From contig JADJDP010000021.1 in assembly GCA_016702645.1 (NCBI GenBank), positions 12,649-76,648 of the forward strand: a stretch of DNA of 64,000 bases. The letters are read 5' to 3'. Of this stretch, positions 1 to 8,172 are shown one piece after another. The notes under the pieces were generated by a model. That model was not told where the DNA came from and searched no databases. It was given only the letters and a program-made list of their open reading frames with translations. Origin of the DNA: Flavobacteriales bacterium. Lineage in GTDB: Bacteria > Bacteroidota > Bacteroidia > Flavobacteriales_F > PHOS-HE28. Numbering within the stretch: position 1 is the stretch's first letter; the number at the start of each line of letters is the position of its first letter. Position numbers and translations under genes: made by a program.

Positions 1-69
1 CTCAGCGGAAGGACCGCAAGCAACAATGAACGATGCCATCACGGCGAGAACGGCGAATTTCTTCAACAT
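1..69 (-). CDS. Lipoprotein, N-terminal fragment
   Basis: The reverse strand from 69 reads as an uninterrupted start of a protein that runs off the window edge. The visible 23 residues begin M-L-K-K, continue with a hydrophobic stretch and reach a lipobox (F-I-V-A-C-G), so the protein is predicted to be lipid-anchored at Cys18. Nothing can be said about its function. A good reverse-strand -7 box lies at 98-105. Confidence 0.6.
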   Translation of the reverse strand, partial: MLKKFAVLAVMASFIVACGPSAE

Positions 70-97
70 TGGTGAGTACGTTTGGTGAAAGTGGCCG

Positions 98-105
98 CAA
101 ATGTA
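98..105 (-). promoter_or_regulatory. Bacteroidota -7 box, reverse strand (TACATTTG)
   Basis: Exact match to TAnnTTTG on the reverse strand, 28 bases upstream of the lipoprotein start at 69. A forward match (TACGTTTG) at 77-84 lies 111 bases before sodA, and a weaker TATCTTCG at 152-159 is closer to it, so the sodA promoter is uncertain. Confidence 0.45.
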
Positions 106-195
106 AACGTCTCCCGATCACTTCCAAGAGGTTACCCTAGAAAGGTCAAAGTATCTTCGACACCTGCTTGAAAACGACCCATTAGCACCCATCAA

Positions 196-804
196 ATGGC
201 CTTCACCCTACCCTCCCTCCCGTACGCGACCAACGCTTTGGAGCCGCACATCGATACCCGAACCATGGAGATCCACCATGGAAAACACCACAATGCCTAT
301 GTGACCAACCTGAACAAGGCCATTGAGGGCACCCCTATGGAAAGCAAGACCATCGAGGAACTCATGGCAGGGATGGACATGAACAACATGGCCGTGCGGA
401 ACAACGGCGGTGGGCACTACAATCACAGCCTTTTCTGGACCGTCATGGGGCCCGACGCGGGTGGCACCCCCTCGGGCGAACTCGCCACAGCCATCGATCG
501 GGACTTCGGCTCGTTCGATGCCTGCAAAGAGAAGTTCGCGAACGCCGGGGCAACACGCTTTGGAAGCGGTTGGGCATGGCTTTGCGTGCACAAGGGTGGC
601 AAGCTTGAAGTGTGCTCCACCCCGAACCAGGACAACCCGCTCATGCCGAACACGGGCTGCGGCGGAACCCCCGTCCTTGGGATGGATGTATGGGAGCACG
701 CTTACTACCTGCACTACCAGAACCGTCGCCCGGACTACATCGCCGCCTTTTGGAACGTGGTGAACTGGGCCGAAGTGGCCCGCCGTTTCGCGGCTGGGAA
801 ATAG
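196..804 (+). CDS. sodA: Superoxide dismutase (Mn/Fe family)
   Basis: Converts superoxide to hydrogen peroxide and oxygen. The 202 residues cover the whole Fe/Mn-SOD family. Metal ligands are visible at His27 (E-I-H-H-G-K-H-H), His77 (Y-N-H-S-L-F-W), Asp164 and His168 (D-V-W-E-H-A-Y-Y). The N-terminus T-L-P-S-L-P-Y-A and the Gln in N-Q-D-N-P-L-M favour the manganese or cambialistic type over a strict iron enzyme, but metal use cannot be settled from sequence. There is no signal peptide, so it is cytoplasmic. It is a single-gene unit, closed by a strong hairpin at 822-856. Confidence 0.97.
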   Translation: MAFTLPSLPYATNALEPHIDTRTMEIHHGKHHNAYVTNLNKAIEGTPMESKTIEELMAGMDMNNMAVRNNGGGHYNHSLFWTVMGPDAGGTPSGELATAIDRDFGSFDACKEKFANAGATRFGSGWAWLCVHKGGKLEVCSTPNQDNPLMPNTGCGGTPVLGMDVWEHAYYLHYQNRRPDYIAAFWNVVNWAEVARRFAAGK

Positions 805-821
805 GCCGCACTTCGCTTGAT

Positions 822-856
822 GAACGGGCATCGCCGGCAACGGTGGATGCCCGTTC
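822..856 (+). terminator. Hairpin terminator after sodA
   Basis: A perfect 11-base-pair stem (GAACGGGCATC pairing with GATGCCCGTTC) encloses a 13-base loop and is followed by TACTTTTG. The T-rich tail is also the -7 box of the next gene. Confidence 0.7.
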
Positions 857-864
857 TACTTTTG
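857..864 (+). promoter_or_regulatory. -7 box TACTTTTG directly before the TM2 gene
   Basis: Exact match to TAnnTTTG. It ends only five bases before the ATG at 870, so transcription should begin at or very near the start codon. It overlaps the T-rich tail of the sodA terminator. Confidence 0.5.
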
Positions 865-869
865 GCCCG

Positions 870-1259
870 ATGCGGTCCGCCTTGTTGCTTATGATGCTCC
901 TGCAATTGGCGACCACCAGCCGTGCAAGTGGACCATTTCAAGAGCGCCCCATCCTGGACCAAACAGTTCTTGACAGCCTGCTGGCCGAAGGCTGGGCCTT
1001 GGACACCCTTGCCCACAGGGAGAACTCGCGGCTGATCTCCAGCGGACTTGCCGTGCTGCTCGGACCCTTCGGTGCGCACCGGCTATACCTCGGCACCACA
1101 CCCAAGGTGGCCATCATCTATGGGGTAACCTTCGGAGGGTTCGGAATACTGGCCCTTATCGATCTCGGTCACCTCCTTTTCAGCAACGACCTGGAGCCCT
1201 ACCGGAACAACGACCGGGTGTTCATGTGGTCACGACGGAAAGAGCCTACTCCACCGTAA
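870..1259 (+). CDS. TM2 domain-containing protein
   Basis: A 129-residue protein with an N-terminal signal-like segment (residues 1-20) and a TM2 domain at about residues 60-110. The domain shows the usual G-P-F-G-A-H-R-L-Y-L-G beginning, followed by two closely spaced hydrophobic helices and an acidic turn (A-L-I-D-L). The molecular role of TM2 proteins in bacteria is unknown. I chose the ATG at 870 because it follows the promoter and opens directly into the signal-like segment; an open frame continues further upstream but overlaps sodA and its terminator. The 3' end overlaps the convergent glmS end by 14 bases. Confidence 0.75.
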   Translation: MRSALLLMMLLQLATTSRASGPFQERPILDQTVLDSLLAEGWALDTLAHRENSRLISSGLAVLLGPFGAHRLYLGTTPKVAIIYGVTFGGFGILALIDLGHLLFSNDLEPYRNNDRVFMWSRRKEPTPP

Positions 1260-3088
1260 CGCTCTTGGCCAGGTTGCGGGGCTGGTCCACGTTACAACCG
1301 CGCATGACGGCGACGTGATAGCTGAACAGCTGCAAGGGTACCACGCTCAGGAGCGGGACCAGCTGATCCGATGTTTCGGGGATCTCGATCGTGTGATCGG
1401 CAAGCCCCTTCACCACGGTATCGCCCTCGGTGACAATGGCGATGATCTTGCCCTTGCGTGCCTTCACTTCCTGGATGTTGCTCACGACCTTCTCGTAGCT
1501 CGCGCCCTTGGTCGCAATGACGATCACGGGCATCGCTTCATCGATCAAGGCGATAGGACCATGCTTCATCTCTGCGGCGGGGTATCCTTCCGCATGGATG
1601 TAACCTGATCTCCTTCAACTTGAGGGCTCCTTCGAGCGCTACCGGGAAACTGTAACCGCGACCGAGGTAGAGCGCGTTCGTGGCGTCCTTGTAGATATCA
1701 GCGATGTAGCGGATCTGCGCTTCGGTCTGTAGCACCTTCTGCACCTTGTCCGGAATGGCTTCCAGTTCGTTGAGCAGGCGGTGGAAATTGCTGCCGCCGA
1801 TCGTGCCCTTTTTCTGGCCGATCATGAGCGCCATGAGCGTGAGCACGGTTACTTGCGCGGTGAAGGCCTTGGTGCTGGCCACGCCGATCTCGGGGCCAGC
1901 GTGGGTATAGGAACCGGCGTGCGTCACACGCGCGATGCTGCTTCCGACCACATTGCAAATACCGATGATCGTTGCACCGCGCCCCTTGGCGAGTTCGATG
2001 GCGGCCAGCGTATCGGCCGTCTCACCGCTCTGGCTGATGGCGATCACGATGTCATCCTCGTTCACGATCGGATTGCGGTAGCGGAATTCACTGGCGTACT
2101 CCACTTCCACAGGAATGCGGGCGAGGTCCTCGAACAGATACTCCCCGACCAAGCCAGCGTGCCAGCTGGTGCCGCAACCGAGGATCAGGATGCGCTTCGC
2201 ATTCACGAGCTTCTGCTCATAGTCCTTCACACCGCCGAGCATCACCTCTCCTTTGGCAAGGTTCAAGCGGCCGCGCATGCTGTCTCGCACGCTGCGGGGC
2301 TGTTCGTGGATCTCCTTCAGCATGAAGTGATCGTAGCCGCCCTTCTCCAGCGCCTCCAGGTGCATCTCCAGTTCGTGGATGAACGGGGTCTTATCCTGGT
2401 TCTTCACGTTGCGGATCTTCAATCCACTATGGCGATCGATCACCGCCATTTCGCCGTCTTCCAGGTACACCACGTTCTTGGTGTGTTCCACGATGGGCGT
2501 GGCGTCACTGGCCAGGAAATGCTCGTTCTCACCAATGCCGATCACCAATGGGGAGCTCTTGCGCGCCGCCACCAGGAGATCCGGGGACTTGCGGTCCATG
2601 ACCACGATCGCGTAAGCACCAACAACGCTTTCCAAGGCGAGCCTCACCGCTTCCGGGAGGTCCACACCCTCGGTCCGCTGGATGTCATCGATCAAATGGA
2701 CCAGCACTTCCGTATCGGTTTCGCTGCGGAAGGTGTGTCCCCGCTGCGATAGCTCCGCCTTGATGGGAGCGTAGTTCTCGATGATGCCGTTATGGATCAA
2801 GGCAAGATCGCCGCTCGTTGACTGGTGCGGGTGCGCGTTCACATCGTTGGGCGGGCCGTGCGTGGCCCAGCGTGTGTGGCCCATACCCACTGAACCCTTC
2901 GTTGACCTGCCATTGACGTGCGCCTCCAAGTCGCTCACCTTGCCCTGGCACTTGAATATCGTGAGGTCCCCGCCGTTCAAAAGGGCCACACCGGCACTAT
3001 CGTAGCCCCGGTACTCCAACCGCTTGAGGCCGTTGATGAGGATCGGGTAGGCGTCCTTGTCGCCCAAGTATGCCACTATGCCGCACAT
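1246..3088 (-). CDS. glmS: Glucosamine-6-phosphate synthase (isomerizing), with a frameshift
   Basis: Makes glucosamine-6-phosphate from fructose-6-phosphate and glutamine, the first step to UDP-GlcNAc for peptidoglycan and LPS. The N-terminus M-C-G-I-V-A-Y-L-G carries the Cys nucleophile of the class II glutaminase domain, exposed once Met is removed. Two SIS domains follow (for example S-Q-S-G-E-T-A-D-T and S-T-K-A-F-T-A-Q). The reading frame breaks at 1604-1605, where removing one of two C bases (plus strand) restores the family sequence K-E-I-S-Y-I-H-A-E-G-Y-P and joins it to the C-terminal part, which ends in the family-typical K-S-V-T-V-E. Restored length is about 613 residues, normal for the family. 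An assembly error is likely because the gene is usually essential. A near-consensus -7 box (TACTTTTA) lies at 3109-3116. Confidence 0.95.
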
Positions 3089-3097
3089 GGGATGGGT

Positions 3098-4459
3098 TCA
3101 GTATGAGGTAAAAGTAAGCCGCAGTAGCATGGGGTCTTGAGCGGCCGCTGGACCGTTGAGCACCACGCGATTGGCCGTAACTCCGGTACTACCCGCCAAC
3201 ACCTCGATCCCGTTGTTCGGTATCGACCCTTCGAGCACCCGCTGCACGTAGCGCGTGATATTGAAACGGAACTCGTTGTCCGAGGGTCGGTAGTTGCCGT
3301 CGATCAAGCCGAGTCCGCCGAACTGGTCCGGCAGGTAGGTCTCCACGCCAAGTGAATCCTTGCGGAAGATGAACAACTGGGCGGGAGGTGCATAGTAAGG
3401 ATAGTAGCTACCCTTCACCGGCATGATCAGTTCTGCCTTCGCGAGCACCTGGTCCATACCGGCCAGGTCCATCAGGTTGGGGAAGCGCACCGCAGTGCGT
3501 GTTCCACCAAGCGTTTGGATGAAGGTCACCGCGGTCGGCGCTATGGTGTCCGAGAGTGCGACCGGAAGTGCTCCGTCCGTGGAGAGCGAAAAATCATGCT
3601 CCACAACCGTGTACCTAACACAGTTGGTGTTGATGAGAAAGGGAAGCTCGAGCGTCAGCGCAGGATCCACGTTCACGTCTCGATAGTAGAGCGTCACCTT
3701 GGAATCGGCAGCGATGAGGTTGAAGTAGAGGATACCTGCTTCGAACGGGAGTTGCGCTCCATTGTCCACTGTTACATAAAGGCCCTTGAAAAACTGGGCA
3801 AACGCCTCATTGTCCGTGAAATCGCTCGTTCCAAAGGCATCGATGAACCTATCCGCCAGCACTCCCGACAGCTTGATGCGTAGCTGGGGAGCCAGACTAT
3901 CACCGCTGATGTAGGGTTTCGAAACCGGCTGAGGTGTCACACGTCCACCGCGGTTCGCTACAAGATCATCGGGGAACACCGCCGGTGACCGATCGGTATG
4001 GTAGCTCGAATCCAGTGACAGCGTCTCGTTCAACTCGAAGACTTGGAAGACCTGCGGGTTGAGGTTGCCGTAGCCATAATTGGCACCATCGTAGGCCAGG
4101 GAGAGAACCAAGCTGTCAGCGACCAGCCCCGAGTTGTCAGCGCCAGCGCCGATACTGTTCGCGCTCAAGCGGATCTGGGTTACGAGCCCGGCCTTGACCA
4201 ACCCGAACTGCGGATCGAGATAGGAACCAACGAGGTGGCGCGAAAGTCCGCTTGTGCGAATGGCCGTATCCGCGAACGTGAACGCATGCAATTGAACGGT
4301 ATCGATAACGGTTCCAAGCGGATCCCCCGGGAGGAGGTCCAAACCCAGATCTTCATCCGGTTTCTTGCAGGCCCCGATGAGTACGGTAAGGGCCATCGCC
4401 ACCAACCACGGCGACGCGGATGTCCACGGAGATCGAATGGCGAGGGACACGGCGCTCAC
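3098..4459 (-). CDS. DUF4270 family lipoprotein
   Basis: A 453-residue protein with a signal sequence ending in a lipobox (V-L-I-G-A-C-K-K), so it is predicted to be lipid-anchored. The body resembles the DUF4270 family, found almost only in Bacteroidota and of unknown function. The start is a GTG that overlaps the stop of the glycogen-synthase-like gene (GTGA at 4456-4459), which suggests translational coupling. The same pair often stands beside panC in other Bacteroidota, as here. Confidence 0.82.
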   Translation of the reverse strand: MSAVSLAIRSPWTSASPWLVAMALTVLIGACKKPDEDLGLDLLPGDPLGTVIDTVQLHAFTFADTAIRTSGLSRHLVGSYLDPQFGLVKAGLVTQIRLSANSIGAGADNSGLVADSLVLSLAYDGANYGYGNLNPQVFQVFELNETLSLDSSYHTDRSPAVFPDDLVANRGGRVTPQPVSKPYISGDSLAPQLRIKLSGVLADRFIDAFGTSDFTDNEAFAQFFKGLYVTVDNGAQLPFEAGILYFNLIAADSKVTLYYRDVNVDPALTLELPFLINTNCVRYTVVEHDFSLSTDGALPVALSDTIAPTAVTFIQTLGGTRTAVRFPNLMDLAGMDQVLAKAELIMPVKGSYYPYYAPPAQLFIFRKDSLGVETYLPDQFGGLGLIDGNYRPSDNEFRFNITRYVQRVLEGSIPNNGIEVLAGSTGVTANRVVLNGPAAAQDPMLLRLTFTSY

Positions 4460-5280
4460 ACGAGGGCGGCCTCGAGCACGCTGTTGTAGAAGTCGGCGTG
4501 CGCGTTCACTTGCTCACCCTCGGCAGCATAGGCCATCGTCGGCTTGTCCACAGCCTTGATCGCGGTTTCCAGACCCTTACCGAGTTTCGGGCTGGCCTTC
4601 ACCACCGCATCGCTCAGACCCATTGCGAACTTGTACAGGTCATCGGTCGTCGGTTTGGACAGACCCTTCAAAAGGTCCTTGTCGAAGCCCTCCATGACCA
4701 GCTTCTTCGCCAGGTCCTTGTCCAGCGCTTCGGCCTTCTGGTCGTACACACTGAATACCAGCTTGGCGTTCTCGAAGTGCGGGTCGTCCGCGAAGTAGTG
4801 ACGGATATAAAGTGGAACAAAGGCCGTCATCCAGCCGTGGCAGTGGATGATATCCGGCACCCAGCCCAGCTTGCGCACGGTCTCCAGCACGCCGCGGCCG
4901 AAGAAAAGAGCGCGTTCATCGTTGTCCGCGTAGAACTCGCCATCCACATCGTGCGTGGCCGCCTTGCGCTTGAAATACTCCTCGTTATCGATGAAGTACA
5001 CCTGCATGCGGGCACTCGGCACACTGGCCACCTTGATAAGCAGCGCATGGTCCGTATCGTTGATGATGAGGTTCATACCACTGAGCCTTATGACCTCGTG
5101 CAGCTGGTGCCTGCGCTCATTGATGCAACCGAACTTGGGCATGAACACCCTGATCTCGTTGCCTCGATCCAGAATGCCTTGCGGCAATTGGCGGGACACC
5201 CTGGCCATCTCTTCGGGTATGTCCATGAATGGGGAAATGGACTGGGAGATGGTCAGCACTTTCACGTTCTTCAAGCTCAT
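4456..5280 (-). CDS. Short glycogen/starch synthase-like protein (GT5 N-terminal half)
   Basis: A 274-residue protein matching only the N-terminal, ADP-glucose-synthase-like half of GT5 glycogen synthases (start V-K-V-L-T-I-S-Q, later D-I-I-H-C-H-G-W-M-T-A). Full glycogen synthases have about 480 residues with a second Rossmann half that carries much of the sugar-nucleotide site; that half is absent here and the gene ends cleanly. Short versions next to panC are common in Bacteroidota and are often annotated as glycogen synthase, but activity is unproven. The ATG at 5280 follows a G/A-rich stretch and a promoter-like box at 5306-5313. Confidence 0.78.
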   Translation of the reverse strand: MSLKNVKVLTISQSISPFMDIPEEMARVSRQLPQGILDRGNEIRVFMPKFGCINERRHQLHEVIRLSGMNLIINDTDHALLIKVASVPSARMQVYFIDNEEYFKRKAATHDVDGEFYADNDERALFFGRGVLETVRKLGWVPDIIHCHGWMTAFVPLYIRHYFADDPHFENAKLVFSVYDQKAEALDKDLAKKLVMEGFDKDLLKGLSKPTTDDLYKFAMGLSDAVVKASPKLGKGLETAIKAVDKPTMAYAAEGEQVNAHADFYNSVLEAALV

Positions 5281-5305
5281 AGGGGGGAGGTGGGAATTCG
5301 GGGTA

Positions 5306-5313
5306 CAAAAATA
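5306..5313 (-). promoter_or_regulatory. -7 box TATTTTTG, reverse strand
   Basis: Exact TAnnTTTG match 25 bases upstream of the gene at 5280, in the 89-base divergent spacer shared with panC. A GTTGAAG further upstream (5331-5337, reverse strand) could serve as the -33 element. For panC only a weaker forward box (TAGCTTGG at 5346-5353) is seen. Confidence 0.45.
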
Positions 5314-5369
5314 TAGACTTTCAGGGGTAACTTCAACGTGACCCAGTAGCTTGGGCACCCATAAAGCCC

Positions 5370-6233
5370 GTGCACAACGGGTTCTCCTTGGAACAGATCG
5401 CCTCTCCTGCGGCCATTGCCCAGTGGTCCGCCAGGGCACGCTCAAGTGCTGGTACTGTAGGCTTCGTGCCCACTATGGGAGCCTTGCACGAGGGTCATTT
5501 GGACCTGGTCCGACGCGCGAAAAAGGCCTGCGATAAAGTTGTCTGCAGCATTTTCGTCAACCCCCTTCAATTCAACAACCCGGAGGACCTTGCCCGCTAT
5601 CCCCAGCAGCCTGCCGAGGACCAAGCCCTATTGGAAAGCGTGGGATGTGATGCGCTCTTCTTTCCCACGAAACAGGACCTGTTCGCCGGTTTCACCCCAA
5701 CCACTTACGATCTGGGTGGACTGGACCGGCACTGGGAGGGCCCATCGCGACCCGGACATTTCCAAGGTGTGGTGAACGTGGTGGAGCGGCTTTTCTTCCA
5801 TGTGCGGCCGGATGCAGCGTATTTCGGGGAAAAGGACCGGCAGCAACTGGCCATCGTTCAGTTCGTGGCGAAGAACCAACACTGGCCAGAGCGAATTGCC
5901 CCATGCCCCACGGTGCGAACAGCGGATGGCTTGGCACTAAGCTCACGGAACCTTCGATTGAGCGATGGTGAACGAGGAGATGCCATCGTGCTTTCCCAAG
6001 CTCTTCTCGCCACAAGGTCGCTGGCGTTCAAGGCTTCGGTCAACGACACCCTTGCTGCTGGGCTCGGCTTGTTGCACGCTGTACCGGGGGTTCAAGTGGA
6101 TTATTTCGGGATCGCTCATCCCGAAACGCTGGAACCCCTGTTGGATTGGGGAGAGTTGACAGAGGCGATCGCCTTGGTCGCAGCGCAAGTTGGGCCTGTG
6201 CGGCTGATAGACAACATGACCCTGCGTCGCTGA
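5370..6233 (+). CDS. panC: Pantothenate synthetase (pantoate--beta-alanine ligase)
   Basis: Joins pantoate and beta-alanine with ATP to make pantothenate, the precursor of coenzyme A. The 287 residues match the family in length. ATP-binding motifs are present: P-T-M-G-A-L-H-E-G-H (HIGH type) near residue 35, the R-P-G-H-F-x-G-V-V loop near 130, and F-G-E-K-D-x-Q-Q. It stands directly before panD, whose product supplies the beta-alanine. Confidence 0.97.
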   Translation: MHNGFSLEQIASPAAIAQWSARARSSAGTVGFVPTMGALHEGHLDLVRRAKKACDKVVCSIFVNPLQFNNPEDLARYPQQPAEDQALLESVGCDALFFPTKQDLFAGFTPTTYDLGGLDRHWEGPSRPGHFQGVVNVVERLFFHVRPDAAYFGEKDRQQLAIVQFVAKNQHWPERIAPCPTVRTADGLALSSRNLRLSDGERGDAIVLSQALLATRSLAFKASVNDTLAAGLGLLHAVPGVQVDYFGIAHPETLEPLLDWGELTEAIALVAAQVGPVRLIDNMTLRR

Positions 6234-6255
6234 GGTGCCCATCCGGCAGGCCCGC

Positions 6256-6263
6256 TAGATTTG
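6256..6263 (+). promoter_or_regulatory. -7 box TAGATTTG upstream of panD
   Basis: Exact TAnnTTTG match in the 69-base panC-panD gap, 39 bases before the panD ATG. This would give panD and the genes coupled to it a start of their own. Confidence 0.45.
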
Positions 6264-6302
6264 ACGCCCACCTGCGAGGGTCGATCCCCGCAGCACCCAT
6301 AG

Positions 6303-6656
6303 ATGACCATCGAAGTTCTGCGAGCCAAGCTCCACCGTGTGAGCATCACCGAGGCCGACGTGAACTACATCGGCAGTATTACACTGGATGAGGACCTGGT
6401 GGATGCTGTCGGCTTCGTGGAAGGAGAAAAGGTGCAGGTGCTCAACGTGAACAATGGAGAACGCCTGGAAACCTATGTGATCAAGGGCGAGCGTGGCAGC
6501 GGGGCAGTGCGCCTGAACGGACCCGCAGCGCTGAAAGGCAGCGTGGGCGATATCGTGATCGTGGTGTCGTATGCGCAGATGAGCTTGGAAGAGGCTCGCG
6601 TTTTCCGCCCGCGGATCGTCTTCCCGGATGAGCGCACGAACAAACTGAAAGGGTGA
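6303..6656 (+). CDS. panD: Aspartate 1-decarboxylase
   Basis: Decarboxylates aspartate to beta-alanine for pantothenate synthesis. The 117-residue proenzyme carries the self-cleavage pair Gly24-Ser25 (N-Y-I-G-S-I-T), which generates the pyruvoyl cofactor. Catalytic Lys9 and the G-E-R sequence at about residue 53 are also present. The stop overlaps the GTG start of the next gene. Confidence 0.97.
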   Translation: MTIEVLRAKLHRVSITEADVNYIGSITLDEDLVDAVGFVEGEKVQVLNVNNGERLETYVIKGERGSGAVRLNGPAALKGSVGDIVIVVSYAQMSLEEARVFRPRIVFPDERTNKLKG

Positions 6657-7669
6657 AGAAGGCGCTGATCAACCTGCTGAAGGTTCTGCTACCCCTTGCC
6701 ATCGGGGTCTGGCTCATCTTCAAGCAATACAACGACCTGGACGCGCAACAACGGCAGGAACTTTTCGATGCTTTCCGGCAAGCGGATCTTTGGGTCCTTG
6801 GTGTAGCAACCATCGTCGGCTGGCTAGCGCACGTGAGCCGCGGCTGGCGTTGGCGCTACCTCTTGGAACCGCTCGGCCATCGCACTGGTTTTTGGAACTG
6901 CTACCATGGTGTTATGATCGGCTACTTCGTGAACATGTTCATACCACGCGCAGGTGAAGCCAGCCGGGCTGCAACGCTTTATCGCTCGGAGGGAGTGCCG
7001 TTCGAGAAGGGGTTCGGGACGATCATGGCCGAACGCGTGGTGGACATGGCGGTATTGCTCGCCTTCGCGGCGGTGGCGGTGGCATTGCAGTTGGACAAGC
7101 TGGATCTCTTCCAAGAGCGCATCGCGCAGTTCAACTCCGCACAGGGCGCAACCGACGGAGAAGGAAACGGTTGGGGTTGGTGGTTGCTGGCAGCGGCGGT
7201 CATCGCAGTGCTCGTCGGCATATGGTTCGTGCTCTCCAGGCCGGCGCTCCGCGCCCGTGCCATGGACCTCCTACGCGGCTTTTTGCAGGGGCTCCAGACC
7301 GTCTTCCGGACCAAGAAAAAGACGCTTTTCCTGTTGCATACCATCTTCATCTGGGGGGCCTACCTGGCCATGTTCCAGATCGGCTTCTATTGTCTCCCCT
7401 CCACCCAGGATGTTCCCTTCGCGGGAATCCTTGCGGGGTTCATCGCAGGGGCCATCGGCATCATCCTCGTACAGGGTGGCATCGGTGTGTATCCTGCGTT
7501 CGTGGCGCTCATCGTAGGGGTGTACATGGCAGCTCCCGAAGGCGGTGGATTGCTTCGCCCCGATGCCTTGGCCATGGGCTGGCTGCTGTGGGCGGCCCAA
7601 ACGCTCATGATCATCGTGCTGGGTGGTGCATCCCTACTTTTGACAGCCTTGAAAAAGACCCGCGCCTGA
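6653..7669 (+). CDS. Flippase-like integral membrane protein (LPG synthase TM / UPF0104 family)
   Basis: A 338-residue polytopic membrane protein with about eight hydrophobic helices and the family hallmark region near residues 50-110 (W-R-W-R-Y-L-L-E-P and an N-M-F-I-P-R-A-G-E stretch). It corresponds to the membrane domain of lysylphosphatidylglycerol synthase, without the cytoplasmic aminoacyltransferase half, so lipid or glycan flipping is more likely than lysine transfer. The start is GTG at 6653, overlapping the panD stop (GTGA). The 3' end overlaps the next ATG (TGATG), so the run is probably co-translated. Confidence 0.85.
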   Translation: MKKALINLLKVLLPLAIGVWLIFKQYNDLDAQQRQELFDAFRQADLWVLGVATIVGWLAHVSRGWRWRYLLEPLGHRTGFWNCYHGVMIGYFVNMFIPRAGEASRAATLYRSEGVPFEKGFGTIMAERVVDMAVLLAFAAVAVALQLDKLDLFQERIAQFNSAQGATDGEGNGWGWWLLAAAVIAVLVGIWFVLSRPALRARAMDLLRGFLQGLQTVFRTKKKTLFLLHTIFIWGAYLAMFQIGFYCLPSTQDVPFAGILAGFIAGAIGIILVQGGIGVYPAFVALIVGVYMAAPEGGGLLRPDALAMGWLLWAAQTLMIIVLGGASLLLTALKKTRA

Positions 7670-8172
7670 TGACCACCGATGCAGCCGTAACCACCACCGA
7701 TCGTCGGATCGTGGACCTCACGAACGTGAAGCGCTTGTGCAACATCTGGCGGATGAAGGGTGATCGCATCGTGTTCACCAATGGATGCTTCGATATCCTC
7801 CACCGGGGTCATGTCGAGTACCTGCAAGAAGCGGCTTCGCTCGGCGATCGTCTCGTCATCGGTGTGAACAGCGATGCCAGCGTGAAGCGCCAGGGAAAAG
7901 GACCGGAACGCCCGCTCAACGATCAGGACAGCCGAGCGAAGGTGCTGGCGGCATTGCGTCTGGTGGATGCCGTTGTGATCTTCGACGAGGACGCACCGCT
8001 CGCATTGATAGAAGCCATCGTTCCGGATGTGCTAGTGAAAGGCGGCGACTGGAGCGAGGACCGTATCGTGGGCGCCGATGTAGTTCGCAAGAACGGTGGC
8101 GAAGTGCGCAGCTTGAAGTTGGTGGATGGCTTCTCCACCACAGCGCTCGTCGAGAAGATCCGCCGTGGCTAA
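7669..8172 (+). CDS. rfaE2: D-glycero-beta-D-manno-heptose 1-phosphate adenylyltransferase
   Basis: Adds AMP to heptose-1-phosphate to form ADP-heptose for the LPS inner core. This 167-residue protein equals the C-terminal domain of enterobacterial HldE. Nucleotidyltransferase motifs are clear: T-N-G-C-F-D-I-L-H-R-G-H near residue 36, and G-V-N-S-D-A-S-V. The ATG overlaps the preceding stop. The GT9 and GT2 genes at 17.8-19.5 kb are plausible users of the product. Confidence 0.93.
   Translation: MTTDAAVTTTDRRIVDLTNVKRLCNIWRMKGDRIVFTNGCFDILHRGHVEYLQEAASLGDRLVIGVNSDASVKRQGKGPERPLNDQDSRAKVLAALRLVDAVVIFDEDAPLALIEAIVPDVLVKGGDWSEDRIVGADVVRKNGGEVRSLKLVDGFSTTALVEKIRRG

Noticed and set aside
612..869. 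Upstream extension of the TM2 gene
   Set aside because: It overlaps sodA and its terminator; the ATG at 870 directly follows a promoter box and opens into a signal-like segment.
1781..2752. 323-codon open frame antisense to glmS
   Set aside because: glmS is certain on the other strand and this frame shows no domain signature.
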